A stretch of 64,000 bases of DNA from Pontibacter ramchanderi (GTDB lineage: Bacteria; Bacteroidota; Bacteroidia; Cytophagales; Hymenobacteraceae), in the NCBI RefSeq assembly GCF_002846395.1, contig NZ_PJMU01000003.1, forward strand, positions 124,001 to 188,000, written 5' to 3'. Shown here piece by piece: positions 37,581 through 50,135 of the stretch. How positions within the stretch are numbered: the stretch's first letter is position 1; the number at the start of each line of letters is the position of its first letter. The position numbers were made by a program, and so were the translations under genes. The notes beneath the pieces are model-generated. The model searched no databases and had not been told where the DNA came from. It saw nothing but the letters and a program-made list of their open reading frames with translations.

Positions 37581-39005
37581 TTACTTTATCCGGAAAAGAG
37601 GATGCTCGGCTGGCACGCGCAACTGGTCCATGAGTTCCTCCAGCTCTTTTACTTTTTGTGGATTGGCGACACTCAGGTTATGTTGCTCCCCTATATCCGA
37701 TTGGAGGTTGTACAGCTCGGTGCGTTCGGGTTTGCCGTTATGGTAGAAGCGGATGGCTTTCCAGTCGCCTTGCCGCACAGCTTGTTTAAAGCCCCCCTCC
37801 CCGAACTCCCAGTACAGGGCTGGGTGTTGCTGCTGCTTGCCCCTGCCCAGCAGGTCTGCCACGATGGAGACCCCATCGGTACCCGCGGGGGCGGCAGTGT
37901 CCCCTGCCAGTTGCGTGAACGTGGGGAGCAAGTCCCAGAAAGCCCCAATATGCTCACTCGTTGTACCAGGCTGCACTTTCCCTTGCCAATAGGCGATGAA
38001 AGGCACCCGAATGCCTCCTTCATAAAGGTCGCGTTTCACGCCCCGCAAAGGTCCACTGCTTCGGTGCGCCTCCAGGGCATCTGCCAGCGATCGCCCACCC
38101 TCAATGTGGGTGCCGTTGTCACTGGTGAAGATAACCAGGGTATTACGGGCCAGGCCCTCCTCCTCCAGTTTCTTCAGTATCCGCCCCACATAATCGTCCA
38201 ACGTCGTCACCATGGCCGCATATGCCGCCTTCGGGTAGGGCTGTGGTCCGTACCATTGCCCTTCGGGCTGCGGGGTCTCGGGGGCAAACACGCTTTCGCC
38301 GTCTGCGGTCAGGTAGCGCTGCAGGTATGTGTCCTGCACATTAAGCTCGGCGTGGGGCAAGGTATAGGACACGTACAGAAAAAACGGGTTCTGCTTCTGT
38401 GTCTGTATAAAGACGAGGGCCTCCTGGGTGATCGTCTCGTTCACGTAAGTGCCCTGGGGCACTGGTGTTTTGGTGCTTCTGCCATTGGCCAAACGCCACA
38501 GCGAGTCGGCCTGTTGTTTGTGGCCCTCCAAGTGGTGCAGGTGCCCGGTAAAGAAATCCCAACCCTGTTTCTCCGGCACGCCTGTGGTACCCTCCAGCCC
38601 CAGTCCCCATTTGCCAAACAGGGCGGTCGTGTAGCCGCTTTGCTGCATGCATTTTGCCAGCGACACATCCGTCTCACGCAAAGGTACCTCGCCGTTGCCA
38701 CGGATGTAGGTATGGCCCGTGTGCTGCCCCGTCATCAGTGCGGCCCTGGAGGGCGCGCAAACGGTAGAGCCGGCATAGAACTGTGTGTAGCGTTTGCCCT
38801 TCTCTGCCATTTTATCCAGGTTCGGGGTCTGGATTCTGGTTTGTCCGTAGGGGCCGGTATCGCCATAGCCCAGGTCATCGGCCAGAATGAAGATGATATT
38901 TGGCTTTGTCGTTTCGAAACCTATCTCCGCTTCTGGCGCGGCTGTGCGGCAGGAGAATTGAATCATAAGGAAAAGCAACAACAGGCGGGCAGGGCGCAGC
39001 TTCAT
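37581..39005 (-). CDS. Formylglycine-dependent sulfatase (exported)
   Basis: Sulfatases of this family (S1) remove sulfate esters from sugars using a formylglycine made from cysteine. From MKLRPARLLLLFLMIQFSC the protein is 474 residues with an export signal and a possible lipid-anchor cysteine (Cys19). The metal site appears as NIIFILADDLGYGDTG (near residue 36). The modification motif is CAPSRAALMTG, with Cys83 as the residue to be converted. A formylglycine-generating enzyme gene lies 3.5 kb away. It is immediately upstream of the GH95 fucosidase gene and divergent from a GH2 galactosidase, so it probably desulfates a fucose- or galactose-containing glycan. The exact sulfated position is unknown. 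Confidence 0.93.
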   Translation of the reverse strand: MKLRPARLLLLFLMIQFSCRTAAPEAEIGFETTKPNIIFILADDLGYGDTGPYGQTRIQTPNLDKMAEKGKRYTQFYAGSTVCAPSRAALMTGQHTGHTYIRGNGEVPLRETDVSLAKCMQQSGYTTALFGKWGLGLEGTTGVPEKQGWDFFTGHLHHLEGHKQQADSLWRLANGRSTKTPVPQGTYVNETITQEALVFIQTQKQNPFFLYVSYTLPHAELNVQDTYLQRYLTADGESVFAPETPQPEGQWYGPQPYPKAAYAAMVTTLDDYVGRILKKLEEEGLARNTLVIFTSDNGTHIEGGRSLADALEAHRSSGPLRGVKRDLYEGGIRVPFIAYWQGKVQPGTTSEHIGAFWDLLPTFTQLAGDTAAPAGTDGVSIVADLLGRGKQQQHPALYWEFGEGGFKQAVRQGDWKAIRFYHNGKPERTELYNLQSDIGEQHNLSVANPQKVKELEELMDQLRVPAEHPLFRIK

Positions 39006-39142
39006 ACGGATGGTGGCTTGTGTAACTCCGGGGTTAATAGCTTTCAAAGTAGCTAATATTTCTCCAAGCGCGAAATCAACGGTTACGCAAACGATTGTGT
39101 AGCTTTTGTGTGCCGATTTGTGCACGCTTCTTTCTAATTTAA

Positions 39143-42394
<3,252 letters not shown>

Positions 42395-42419
42395 GGAGCC
42401 AGTACGGTACCAGTTCTAT

Positions 42420-42456
42420 AACAAAGGGAAGGTATACTGCATACCTTCCCTTTGTT
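42420..42456. terminator. Terminator after the GH2 gene
   Basis: A 16-bp perfect stem (AACAAAGGGAAGGTAT / ATACCTTCCCTTTGTT) closes a 5-nt loop. Both arms contain the AGGTAT/ATACCT core, so the window-wide heptamer is built into the hairpin. Confidence 0.8.
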
Positions 42457-42556
42457 GTCTATAAAGGTTGAGGAATACATTGGTGTCGGCAAGTCTATTG
42501 CGTGTACGATCACTCAAAGTTTTGAATTGTACGGTCAACTTTCGTAATTTACTCTT

Positions 42557-43693
42557 ATGAAATTCATCCGCCTTACCCCTGCACTCGCCATTACCGCACT
42601 ACTCTCCTGCAACTCAGAACCCGCACAATTGCGCCAGGCTGGGGCATCGTCCGCAGACACGGCTGCCCCATGCTGCCACTCCTCCATGCCATCTCGCTTC
42701 CAAGCGGCCAGCCCCCGGGAGGAAGCACCCACCGCGCAGAGAACAGCGACGGAGCAAACTGAAGGCATGGTGCTGGTAAAGGGCGGAACGTTCCGGATGG
42801 GGGCCGACAATGACCAGGCCCGCCCGGATGAGTACCCGAAGCACCAGGTAAAAGTGAGCGATTTCTGGATGGATGAAACCGAAGTGACGAACGCGGCATT
42901 CGCCCGCTTTGTGGCAGCCACGGGCTATGTCACCACCGCCGAACAGAAACCCGACTGGCAGGAGATACAACAGCAGCTACCGCCCGGCACGCCCAAGCCC
43001 GACGAAAGCCTCCTGGTGCCCGCTTCCCTGGTTTTCAGGGCGCCTGCAGGACAAACCGACCTGCGCAACTTCGCCAGTTGGTGGACATGGCAGGAAGGCG
43101 CCAACTGGAAACAACCGCAGGGCCCGGGCAGCAGCATAGAGGGCAAGGAGAATCATCCTGTGGTGCACATCTCCTGGCACGATGCGCAGGCCTATGCCAG
43201 GTGGGCAGGCAAACGCCTCCCGACAGAGGCCGAATGGGAATGGGCTGCCCGGGGCGGAAAGCAGGACTATATTTACCCCTGGGGGAATGAAGGCATTGAA
43301 TCAGGTAGAACAAGGGCCAATACCTGGAACGGGCGTTTCCCGACAGAAAACACAGCGCAGGATGGTTATGACCGCACGGCGCCTGTCCGGTCGTACGCCC
43401 CAAACGGGTATGGCCTCTACGATATGGCAGGCAATGTATGGGAGTGGTGCGCCGACAAGTACCACAGCCAGCAGTACCGCACAAGCGGCGGCACTTCAGT
43501 AAACCCGACCGGCCCAAACCGGAGCTTTGACCCGGATGAACCTTATGCCACCTCCAAAAGAGTGATGCGTGGCGGGTCTTTCCTCTGCCACGACAGTTAT
43601 TGCTCCGGATTCAGGGTGGCCGCCCGCATGAAGAGCACCGAGGACAGCAGCTTGGAGCATCTGGGCTTCAGATGTGTGCGGGACAAGGACTGA
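42557..43693 (+). CDS. Formylglycine-generating enzyme (SUMF1 family lipoprotein)
   Basis: FGE converts a cysteine in sulfatases to formylglycine with oxygen and copper. The 378-residue protein has a lipoprotein signal (ITALLSC, Cys18) and an extra Cys/Ser-rich linker. The FGE-sulfatase domain starts at EGMVLVKGGTFRMGA (near residue 69). It has KRLPTEAEWEWAARGG, NVWEWCADKYH and the catalytic pair Cys344/Cys349 in GGSFLCHDSYCSGFR. Both cysteines match the true FGE active site, which many FGE-like proteins lack, so enzymatic activity is likely. The nearby sulfatase with a CAPSR motif is the obvious substrate. A terminator hairpin at 43721-43740 follows. Confidence 0.92.
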   Translation: MKFIRLTPALAITALLSCNSEPAQLRQAGASSADTAAPCCHSSMPSRFQAASPREEAPTAQRTATEQTEGMVLVKGGTFRMGADNDQARPDEYPKHQVKVSDFWMDETEVTNAAFARFVAATGYVTTAEQKPDWQEIQQQLPPGTPKPDESLLVPASLVFRAPAGQTDLRNFASWWTWQEGANWKQPQGPGSSIEGKENHPVVHISWHDAQAYARWAGKRLPTEAEWEWAARGGKQDYIYPWGNEGIESGRTRANTWNGRFPTENTAQDGYDRTAPVRSYAPNGYGLYDMAGNVWEWCADKYHSQQYRTSGGTSVNPTGPNRSFDPDEPYATSKRVMRGGSFLCHDSYCSGFRVAARMKSTEDSSLEHLGFRCVRDKD

Positions 43694-43720
43694 GTTTATT
43701 TATTGCACTGAAACAAAAAA

Positions 43721-43740
43721 GCCTCTGGAATACCAGAGGC
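43721..43740. terminator. Terminator between FGE and SusD genes
   Basis: GCCTCTGG-AATA-CCAGAGGC is an 8-bp perfect stem with A-rich sequence before it and CTTTCT after it. It serves the plus-strand FGE gene and possibly the convergent SusD gene. Confidence 0.75.
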
Positions 43741-43810
43741 CTTTCTCCTACTTTGCAAAAGCTCACTTTGCAAATAAAATTGTCCCTTTATTTTATATAA
43801 AAGTATAAAA

Positions 43811-43822
43811 TGTTATCGAACA
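43811..43822. promoter_or_regulatory. Operator-like site A (TGTTATCGAACA)
   Basis: The site has the form TGTT-N4-AACA and matches others at 48561, 48981 and 50242. Its position is odd, downstream of both convergent genes (FGE and SusD), where no start is expected. The surrounding AT-rich sequence resembles that around site C at 48981. Confidence 0.45.
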
Positions 43823-43868
43823 CGCAAAATAATATTTACTTTTTTCTACTATTGTCTCAATACTTTCT

Positions 43869-45362
43869 TTAAGGGTTCTGCACGAGTTTGGGGTTCAGGA
43901 TAATCTCCTCTTCGGGTATAAAGAAGACTACCCGCGGATGTGTGTAAGGGATCTCCTGCGTTGTCTGCCCGGACAGCAGGTGCGTGCCTGGATAATTGCG
44001 GTACATTGTCCGCTTATTGCGAAATACATCATACTTTCGGTGCGCCTCCCACGCCAGTTCCAGCCGTCGCTCGTCCAGCACTATATCCAGCACGCTGGCA
44101 TAGCCCATCATGTTAGAGGCCGAGAACAGCGCATCACCCGTCAAGCCGGCCCGTTGCCTGATCAGGTTCACATCTGCCAGCGCAGCTTCCGTGTTACCTA
44201 GCTTGGCATGGGCCTCTGCCCGGTTTAGATACATTTCTGCCAGACGCAGGTATACAGGAGAACTCAGCGTCACGACGCCTTCCTGGTAAGAGTACTTGGT
44301 TATAAAATATTTTGCATACCCGTTTCTGGAAGCCAGCAGCGGTTTACCATCGGAGCCGGTCTGTATGGAGCCGTCCGCATTTTTCAGGTATACCGGTACA
44401 ATGAATTCCCTGCGCCGGTCCTCCGGAAACCTGTCTATCAGGTTGCGATAGCTGGCAGAGGCATACATTTCTCCGTATCCCATGCCGTCGCTCAGGTACA
44501 TGGAACCAAGGGAGCCCCAGCCCCTGTCGTCCTGTATGGTGTGCTTAATGGCAAAAATCGTTTCCTTATTGCCCTCGTTGGCCAAGGAGAAATACTTGGG
44601 CAAGTCGGCCGTGCCGAGCAGGTTGTAGCGACCGGAATTGATGACCTTATCAGCATATTCGATCGCCTGTTCATTTTGCTCCATATACAGGTATACCCTG
44701 GACAGCAGCGCATAAGCGACCTCTTTCGAGGCAAAGCTGCTATTTTTGCTGCTGCCCATCAGTGCTGCTGCCTTTTCCAAATCCTTTAAAACGAACTCGT
44801 ACACCTGCTTAACTGTGCTGCGGGCGGGCAGATCGTTGATATCTGTATTGTCCCGGATCATTATGCCCAAAGATGCCCCCTGGTCCTGCGCATATGGCCG
44901 GCCAAAAATATTGACCAGGTCAAAGTGCACCATTGCCCGCAGGAAGTAGTTCTCCCCCAGTATCTGGTCCAATTCAGCTGACTGACCCTCTTTCAGATTC
45001 TCTATCACCACATTGGTCCCATATATTGCCTGATAGGCCTTCCTGAAAAAGTTGGTTGTAATGGACATCGAGGTCAGGTGCTGGTAATTGTAGGCATAGA
45101 ACAGCGGGTCTGTGGTGGTTCCGCTGAGCGCTACATTATCACCAGCATACTCTGTGAGCATGTGAAAATTGCGCACATAGTAGCTGTCTTTCAAGTAGGA
45201 ATAGTTACCGATGGTAGCCGCTTTCAGGCCCTCAGGGGTACTGGTGGTCTGGTCAATGGTCATCCCATCATAAGGCTTCACTTCCAGGTCTTCGGAGCAA
45301 CCGCTGAGCATGCCCGCACTCACCAGAGCCGGGATTATATATTTTCTGAGTGTCAGTTTCAT
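43869..45362 (-). CDS. SusD/RagB family nutrient-binding outer membrane lipoprotein
   Basis: SusD-like proteins form the lid of the SusCD glycan importer on the outer membrane and bind the oligosaccharide. The 497-residue protein has a lipoprotein signal (SAGMLSGCSEDL, Cys22), TPR-like helices that dock on SusC, and the typical C-terminal region (LRLAEMYLNRAEAHAKLGNTEAALADVNLIRQRAGL; LDIVLDERRLELAWEAHRKYD). It starts 24 bases after the SusC gene on the same strand. Its place among glycosidases marks this as a polysaccharide-utilisation locus; the ligand is unknown. Confidence 0.95.
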   Translation of the reverse strand: MKLTLRKYIIPALVSAGMLSGCSEDLEVKPYDGMTIDQTTSTPEGLKAATIGNYSYLKDSYYVRNFHMLTEYAGDNVALSGTTTDPLFYAYNYQHLTSMSITTNFFRKAYQAIYGTNVVIENLKEGQSAELDQILGENYFLRAMVHFDLVNIFGRPYAQDQGASLGIMIRDNTDINDLPARSTVKQVYEFVLKDLEKAAALMGSSKNSSFASKEVAYALLSRVYLYMEQNEQAIEYADKVINSGRYNLLGTADLPKYFSLANEGNKETIFAIKHTIQDDRGWGSLGSMYLSDGMGYGEMYASASYRNLIDRFPEDRRREFIVPVYLKNADGSIQTGSDGKPLLASRNGYAKYFITKYSYQEGVVTLSSPVYLRLAEMYLNRAEAHAKLGNTEAALADVNLIRQRAGLTGDALFSASNMMGYASVLDIVLDERRLELAWEAHRKYDVFRNKRTMYRNYPGTHLLSGQTTQEIPYTHPRVVFFIPEEEIILNPKLVQNP

Positions 45363-45386
45363 GGCAAAAGCTTTAAAGGTTAAGGA

Positions 45387-48300
45387 CTAAAAATCGATAT
45401 TTACACCGAGCATCAGCTTCTTGCTGATGGGGTATCTGGTGACAGAGGAACCCGTACTCAGGTCCACTTCCGGATCCATTCCGGAGAAGTTAGTCCAGGT
45501 CCACAGGTTGTCCCCACTGACATATACACGCACATTCTCGGCTCGTAGCTTGCCAGCCAGGGCGACTGGCAGGTCATAGGAAAGGTTGATGTTACGCAGG
45601 CGGAGGTAGCTGCCGTCTTCCAGGTAGCGCGACGAGGTTTTGTTGGAGGCAAGATTGCCATTCAGCACAGCTTTGGGGTGCGTGGCGATATCACCTTCTT
45701 TCTCCCAGCGGCTCCAGCCATCCTGCAGTACCATGCTGTTATAGGTCGGATAGGCTCCATCGGCATCGAAAAGCTCGCGGTTGTAGTTGTAGACCTTGTT
45801 GCCGTACACGAAGTTGAAAAATGCTGAGAGAGTAAAGTTTTTGTAGGCGAAGGTATTGCGGAAACCACCTGAGAATTTAGGAACGGATGTACCTGTATAA
45901 ACGCGTGTGGCATTGTTGTAAGAGGTTGTGACCGTATCCTTTACAAAATTGCCTTCGGCATCATACCTCCGCAGCCGCCAGAGCGGCGCCCCGGTAGCCG
46001 GGTCCACGCCTTGCCAGTCGCGCATGTACCAGGACCCGATCGGCTCACCGACCTCAATGCGCTGGTTGCCCCGCTCTATCGGCTGCCCACCGTACAGTTC
46101 CAGGACCTCGTTGCGGTTAACAGACAGGTTAAAGTCTGTCTCCCACACGAAGGCTCCCTTCAGGTTCTGGGTGCTCAGCTCGATGTCTACCCCCTTGTTT
46201 CTGACAGATCCGATGTTTTGCGTCTGCCAGTAGAATCCCGTGGCGGACGAGAGCGGCACATCCTGCAGAATGGCTTTGTTGGTTCTGTTGTAGAAATCTA
46301 CAGAGAGGCGCATGCGTTCCAGCAGGCCCACCTCCAGTCCGATGTCAAAGGTATGGGCTTTCTCCCAGGTCAGGTTCGGATTCACGAGACGTCGTGGGAA
46401 GCCCCCCGGCTGGTTGGCATACTGCACGTTGAACTGGTACAGGTCCAGGGCAGCAAAGTCCCCGATATTGGCATTACCCGTCACCCCGTAGCTGCTTCTC
46501 ACCTTCAGGAGGTTAACCGTAGTGGCATAGTCCTGGAAAAAATCCTCGTTGGAAATGGACCAGGCGGCACCGATGGAGTAGAAATCTCCAAAACGTTTGT
46601 CCTGCCCAAAGCGAGAGGATCCGTCTCTTCTGTAAGATACTGTTGTAAAGTAACGGCTATCGTAGTCATAGTCCACATTCACAAAACCGGACATAAACTT
46701 ACTTTCGGACTTGCTGCCCCCCATGGCAACTGGTTTGGCAATGGCGTCCAATACTTCCAGACCAGGGAAAATGCCCTGTCCCGTCGCACTCATTCCATCA
46801 TAGTAATTGGATTGGTATTCTGCTCCCAGAATCCCGCGCACGTTATGCAGCCCAAACTGGTGGTTAGTGGTCAGCAGGTTAGAAGTCAAGAAGCTGTTAT
46901 TGTAGCTGTAGGAATTGCTCAAAGAGCCGTTAACTGACCTTCCACCCGGCGTTCTGGAGTCGTTGTTGGACTCAGCGCGTACGTTCCCCACACTATACCT
47001 GTTGGTAGTGGCGAAAGAGAGCCAGTCGGTTACCCTGTACTCAAGCTTCAGGTCCCCGTCCAATGTCTGTCCCCTTCGCTTGTTGTAGTTGTATTGGCCT
47101 GTAAAAAGGAAATTACTTCTGTCGCGGCCGTACCAGTCGCTGCTGCCGGCGTCGACATAGCGTATGGAGCCATCCTCGTTATAGGGGTTGTCCCAAGGCA
47201 GGTTGATAAAAGACTGGTAGATCGCGCCGGAGGGATCATAGTCTCTGTTTGAAAACTGCGTATTCACCCGGGCCGTCAAGGTCAGGTTCGTGTTGATGTC
47301 GTGTGTGATATTGGCCCTGAAGTTGGTTTGTTCATAAGCCGTATTCACCACCGTGCCCTCTTCCTGAAAGTAGTTGCCACTCAGGTAGAAACGGGTCTTT
47401 TCAGAACCTCCTGATACGGAAAGCTGGTGATTATGCGTAAGCCCCGTCCGGAATGCCTCGTCCAGCCAATCCGTATTACCGGGTTGACTCGGCAATACGC
47501 CCTTTACATAATCCGCGTATGTCAGCGGAAAATTTCGGGAAGCCAGGTAGGCGTTAATCTCCGATTCTGAGGGGTTGGGCGTTGTTTTGCTCAGGGTGGC
47601 AATGTGGTTGCTGCGCTTACCGGTGTAGTCGTTCTGGTACATCTGACTGGTGTAGTCAAAAAGCTGCTGCCCATCCATCACCTCAAAGTTACCTGTCGTG
47701 CGGCGGCTTATCCCGGAGCTTCCATTATAAGAAACCCGTGTCTTGCCAGCTTTTCCGCGTTTGGTAGTAATCACAATCACACCATTGGCCGCCCGGGAGC
47801 CATAGAGACCAGTAGCAGCGGCATCTTTCAGTACTGTAATGGTTTCAATGTCTGTTGGGTTTGCCGTACCGCCAATCACACCGTCTACCACGTAGAGCGG
47901 CTCCGCTCCGGCCGAAATGGAGCCAGTGCCGCGGATGCGCACGGAGGGCGCTTCACCGGGTTGCCCACTGGCACTTGATACCACAACGCCGGAGGCTTTG
48001 CCCTGCAGCAGGGTAGCAGTGTTGTTACTGGTGACATCCCGTAACCTCTCCCCGCTCACCACGGAAACAGAGCTCACCAGTTCAGATTGGGAACGGCTGG
48101 AATAGCCCACCACTACAACTTCATCTAAACTTTGGGCATCTGTTGCCATCTTGACCCGGATGGTCGTTTGACTCCCAACCGGTACTTCCTGTACCTGGTA
48201 TCCTATATAAGAGAAGACCAGCACATCTGTTGGAGCTGCCGCGATGGTGAAGTTTCCAGCTGCATCCGTGGCGGTACCCGTCGTAGTGTTCTTCACAACA

Positions 48301-48512
48301 ACAGTCAATCCGATCAAAGGTTGATTGCGTTCATCTACTACACTGCCACTTATCTGCTGCTTCTGCTGTGCAAGCACCGGACCGGAGGCAAAGGTAAACC
48401 AAACCAAACTTGCCAGTAGTGGCAACGATTGGAGGGACTTTTGGCCCCTTTTCTTAAGATGATGAAGCATTCTGCTGAGAATAGCTCCACCTTTACTGTA
48501 GTTTTCAAGCAT
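45387..48512 (-). CDS. SusC/RagA family TonB-linked outer membrane transporter
   Basis: This 1041-residue protein is the TonB-dependent channel that pairs with SusD. Order of parts: signal peptide (up to about residue 48), a carboxypeptidase-D-like regulatory domain (ISGSVVDERNQPLIGLTVVVKNTTTGTATDAAGNF), the plug (VVVGYSSRSQSELVSSVSVVSG; ASGVVVSSASGQPGEAPSVRIRGTGS), then the 22-strand barrel ending in a terminal Phe. A second ATG at 48470 (MLHHLKKRGQKS) would shorten the N-terminus by 14 residues and is equally plausible. An operator-like site lies 49 bases upstream, and a LacI-type regulator gene diverges 580 bases away. It is not of the type with an N-terminal sigma/anti-sigma signalling domain. 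Confidence 0.95.
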   Translation of the reverse strand: MLENYSKGGAILSRMLHHLKKRGQKSLQSLPLLASLVWFTFASGPVLAQQKQQISGSVVDERNQPLIGLTVVVKNTTTGTATDAAGNFTIAAAPTDVLVFSYIGYQVQEVPVGSQTTIRVKMATDAQSLDEVVVVGYSSRSQSELVSSVSVVSGERLRDVTSNNTATLLQGKASGVVVSSASGQPGEAPSVRIRGTGSISAGAEPLYVVDGVIGGTANPTDIETITVLKDAAATGLYGSRAANGVIVITTKRGKAGKTRVSYNGSSGISRRTTGNFEVMDGQQLFDYTSQMYQNDYTGKRSNHIATLSKTTPNPSESEINAYLASRNFPLTYADYVKGVLPSQPGNTDWLDEAFRTGLTHNHQLSVSGGSEKTRFYLSGNYFQEEGTVVNTAYEQTNFRANITHDINTNLTLTARVNTQFSNRDYDPSGAIYQSFINLPWDNPYNEDGSIRYVDAGSSDWYGRDRSNFLFTGQYNYNKRRGQTLDGDLKLEYRVTDWLSFATTNRYSVGNVRAESNNDSRTPGGRSVNGSLSNSYSYNNSFLTSNLLTTNHQFGLHNVRGILGAEYQSNYYDGMSATGQGIFPGLEVLDAIAKPVAMGGSKSESKFMSGFVNVDYDYDSRYFTTVSYRRDGSSRFGQDKRFGDFYSIGAAWSISNEDFFQDYATTVNLLKVRSSYGVTGNANIGDFAALDLYQFNVQYANQPGGFPRRLVNPNLTWEKAHTFDIGLEVGLLERMRLSVDFYNRTNKAILQDVPLSSATGFYWQTQNIGSVRNKGVDIELSTQNLKGAFVWETDFNLSVNRNEVLELYGGQPIERGNQRIEVGEPIGSWYMRDWQGVDPATGAPLWRLRRYDAEGNFVKDTVTTSYNNATRVYTGTSVPKFSGGFRNTFAYKNFTLSAFFNFVYGNKVYNYNRELFDADGAYPTYNSMVLQDGWSRWEKEGDIATHPKAVLNGNLASNKTSSRYLEDGSYLRLRNINLSYDLPVALAGKLRAENVRVYVSGDNLWTWTNFSGMDPEVDLSTGSSVTRYPISKKLMLGVNIDF

Positions 48513-48560
48513 ACGTTATTAGGTTAAGTGGTTAGAGGATCAGGTTGGACTCAAGAAGCG

Positions 48561-48572
48561 TGTTCGATAACG
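48561..48572. promoter_or_regulatory. Operator-like site B (TGTTCGATAACG), upstream of SusC
   Basis: The site fits TGTT-N4-AACA with one mismatch and lies 49 bases before the SusC ATG, a natural repressor position. Its central CGAT is the reverse complement of the ATCG in site A, so the two are near-identical when read on opposite strands. Confidence 0.5.
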
Positions 48573-48633
48573 CTTGCCTTAATTTAGAAATAAAAATAGA
48601 TCTTATGCTATTTTCATGACTAGTATCACAGCG

Positions 48634-48643
48634 CAAACGTTTG
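48634..48643. promoter_or_regulatory. Palindrome CAAACGTTTG, LacI-type operator candidate
   Basis: A perfect 10-bp palindrome with the central CG typical of LacI/GalR operators, 122 bases upstream of the SusC ATG. The divergent gene encodes a LacI-family protein. Confidence 0.45.
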
Positions 48644-48887
48644 TTAAAGTCCGCTCAGGCATGAAACCGATACCTGGCTCAACCAGTGGATAGGCGAACA
48701 TACATATAGGTTATTGTTAAAGGATCGGGCTCAGAAGTATGGCATATCCGGCAGCAGAAACAAGACAGCCTCCTGATATTCAACAGGCTAGCATGGCTGC
48801 TGAACACTAGGAGACTATATGGGGCTTTAAGATGACTCAGCTCAATACGAGTCAGCAGAAGGAAGGCCTTTTACAGGTACTATAAAC

Positions 48888-48921
48888 AAAAATAGCCTCA
48901 GCAAATGCAGAGGCTATTTTT
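48888..48921. terminator. Strong hairpin in the SusC-LacI intergenic region
   Basis: AAAAATAGCCTC and GAGGCTATTTTT form a 12-bp perfect stem, extended by GCA/TGC in the loop. It has A/T ends in both directions, so it would terminate transcription either way. No gene ends here; it may act as an attenuator or insulator between the divergent genes. Confidence 0.65.
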
Positions 48922-48980
48922 CCCTAATTAACAAATCAATCTAGTAATTTATGATAAGAGACTAAAACAAATATACAAAA

Positions 48981-48992
48981 TGTTAACGAACA
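48981..48992. promoter_or_regulatory. Operator-like site C (TGTTAACGAACA), upstream of the LacI gene
   Basis: An exact TGTT-N4-AACA site 103 bases before the LacI ATG, embedded in AT-rich sequence much like that around site A. Confidence 0.5.
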
Positions 48993-49094
48993 CACAACAA
49001 TTTTGATATTTTTATTCATTCTTTTTAAAAGCTTCCGATTCCATTTGCATTGCCATGCATTATACCTATTTTTAATGCACCATTCGTTACCTGT

Positions 49095-50135
49095 ATGCCA
49101 GCAAAGCCCGTTACGATAAAGGAAATCGCCAAACTGCTAGAGGTCTCCACCTCTACAGTTTCCAGGGCGCTACATGACCACCCAAGCATAGGGCTGGCTA
49201 CCACACAAAAAGTAAAAAAACTAGCTAAGGAACTGCAGTATGAGCGGAACCAGACGGCTATTTTTTTTCAGCAAGGCAGAACCTATACCATCGGCGTTAT
49301 TTTACCGGAACTCTCAGAGGCCTTCTTTTCAGCGGCCATCAGCGCCATTGAGGACACAGCCTATAAGCGTAACTACACGGTGCTGCTGGCACAATCCCAT
49401 GACGACGAATTGAAAGAGAAACAACTGGTAGAGAAGATGAAGCACCACCGGGTAGACGGCTTGTTGGTGTCCATCTCAAAAAACACCTCCTCTTTCGAGC
49501 ATTTCAATAGTCTGAGCAAATACAACATTCCTGTCGTTTTCTTTGACAGGATCCCTGCATTGGACAACATTCACTCTGTTTCCTGTAATTTAGAGACCGG
49601 CACCGTAGAAGCCGTATCCTACCTTCTAAAAAAAGGGCACCGTGCCATTGGCATGATCAATGGTCCTGACACCCTCTTTGCCAGTAAGCAGAGACGGGAA
49701 GGTTACATAAAAGCCATGCTCAAAAATAGGCTCAAGTTCGACCCATCCCTGCTTGTAAACTGTGATCTGACAGAGGTCAGTACGCAAAAGGCATTGGATG
49801 AACTATTGGCGAACCGGCGCAAAGTCACGGCTGTCGTCACTTTCAACGATTATGTCTGGCTCTATGCCATGCAATATGCCCGTAAACTTGGCATCAGGAT
49901 AAACGAAGAGCTAGAGTACGTTAGTTATGCCAATCTCCCGATAACCAGTTACATGTCCTGCGCTCCTTTGGCCTCTGTTGAGCAATTCCCTTACCAACAG
50001 GGGCAGAAAGCTACCGAGATCTTGCTGGACCTTCTGAACTCAAGAGAAAAGGAACCGAAGCAGCAGGCCTACTACAATGTCTTGGTAGAGTCGCAACTAG
50101 TAGACAAACAAGGGAAGGATCAGCAATTAGAGTAG
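49095..50135 (+). CDS. LacI-family transcriptional regulator
   Basis: The 346-residue protein has the N-terminal LacI helix-turn-helix (VTIKEIAKLLEVSTSTVSRALHDHPSIG, residues 6-33) with hinge sequence, then a periplasmic-binding-protein-like sugar sensor (TYTIGVILPELSEAFFSAAISAIED; GLLVSISKNTSS; VVFFDRIPALDNIHSV; MINGPDTLFASKQRREGY). Start chosen at MPAKPVTIKEI; the longer frame begins with TTG and lacks family similarity. It diverges from susCD and precedes the nucleotidyltransferase-kinase pair. It is the likely local regulator, perhaps through the TGTT-N4-AACA sites. The effector sugar is unknown. Confidence 0.92.
   Translation: MPAKPVTIKEIAKLLEVSTSTVSRALHDHPSIGLATTQKVKKLAKELQYERNQTAIFFQQGRTYTIGVILPELSEAFFSAAISAIEDTAYKRNYTVLLAQSHDDELKEKQLVEKMKHHRVDGLLVSISKNTSSFEHFNSLSKYNIPVVFFDRIPALDNIHSVSCNLETGTVEAVSYLLKKGHRAIGMINGPDTLFASKQRREGYIKAMLKNRLKFDPSLLVNCDLTEVSTQKALDELLANRRKVTAVVTFNDYVWLYAMQYARKLGIRINEELEYVSYANLPITSYMSCAPLASVEQFPYQQGQKATEILLDLLNSREKEPKQQAYYNVLVESQLVDKQGKDQQLE

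Larger units (their letters stand above)
48513..49094. other. Divergent regulatory region between SusC and LacI genes
   Basis: This gap of about 580 bases holds two TGTT-N4-AACA-like sites (48561 and 48981), the palindrome CAAACGTTTG (48634-48643) and a strong hairpin (48888-48921). I see no gene and no clear TAnnTTTG box in it. It should contain the promoters of both the susCD pair and the LacI gene. Confidence 0.5.

Noticed and set aside
37560..39056. Plus-strand open frame of 498 codons opposite the sulfatase
   Set aside because: The opposite strand encodes a complete sulfatase with CAPSR motif; the plus-strand product has no domain-like features.
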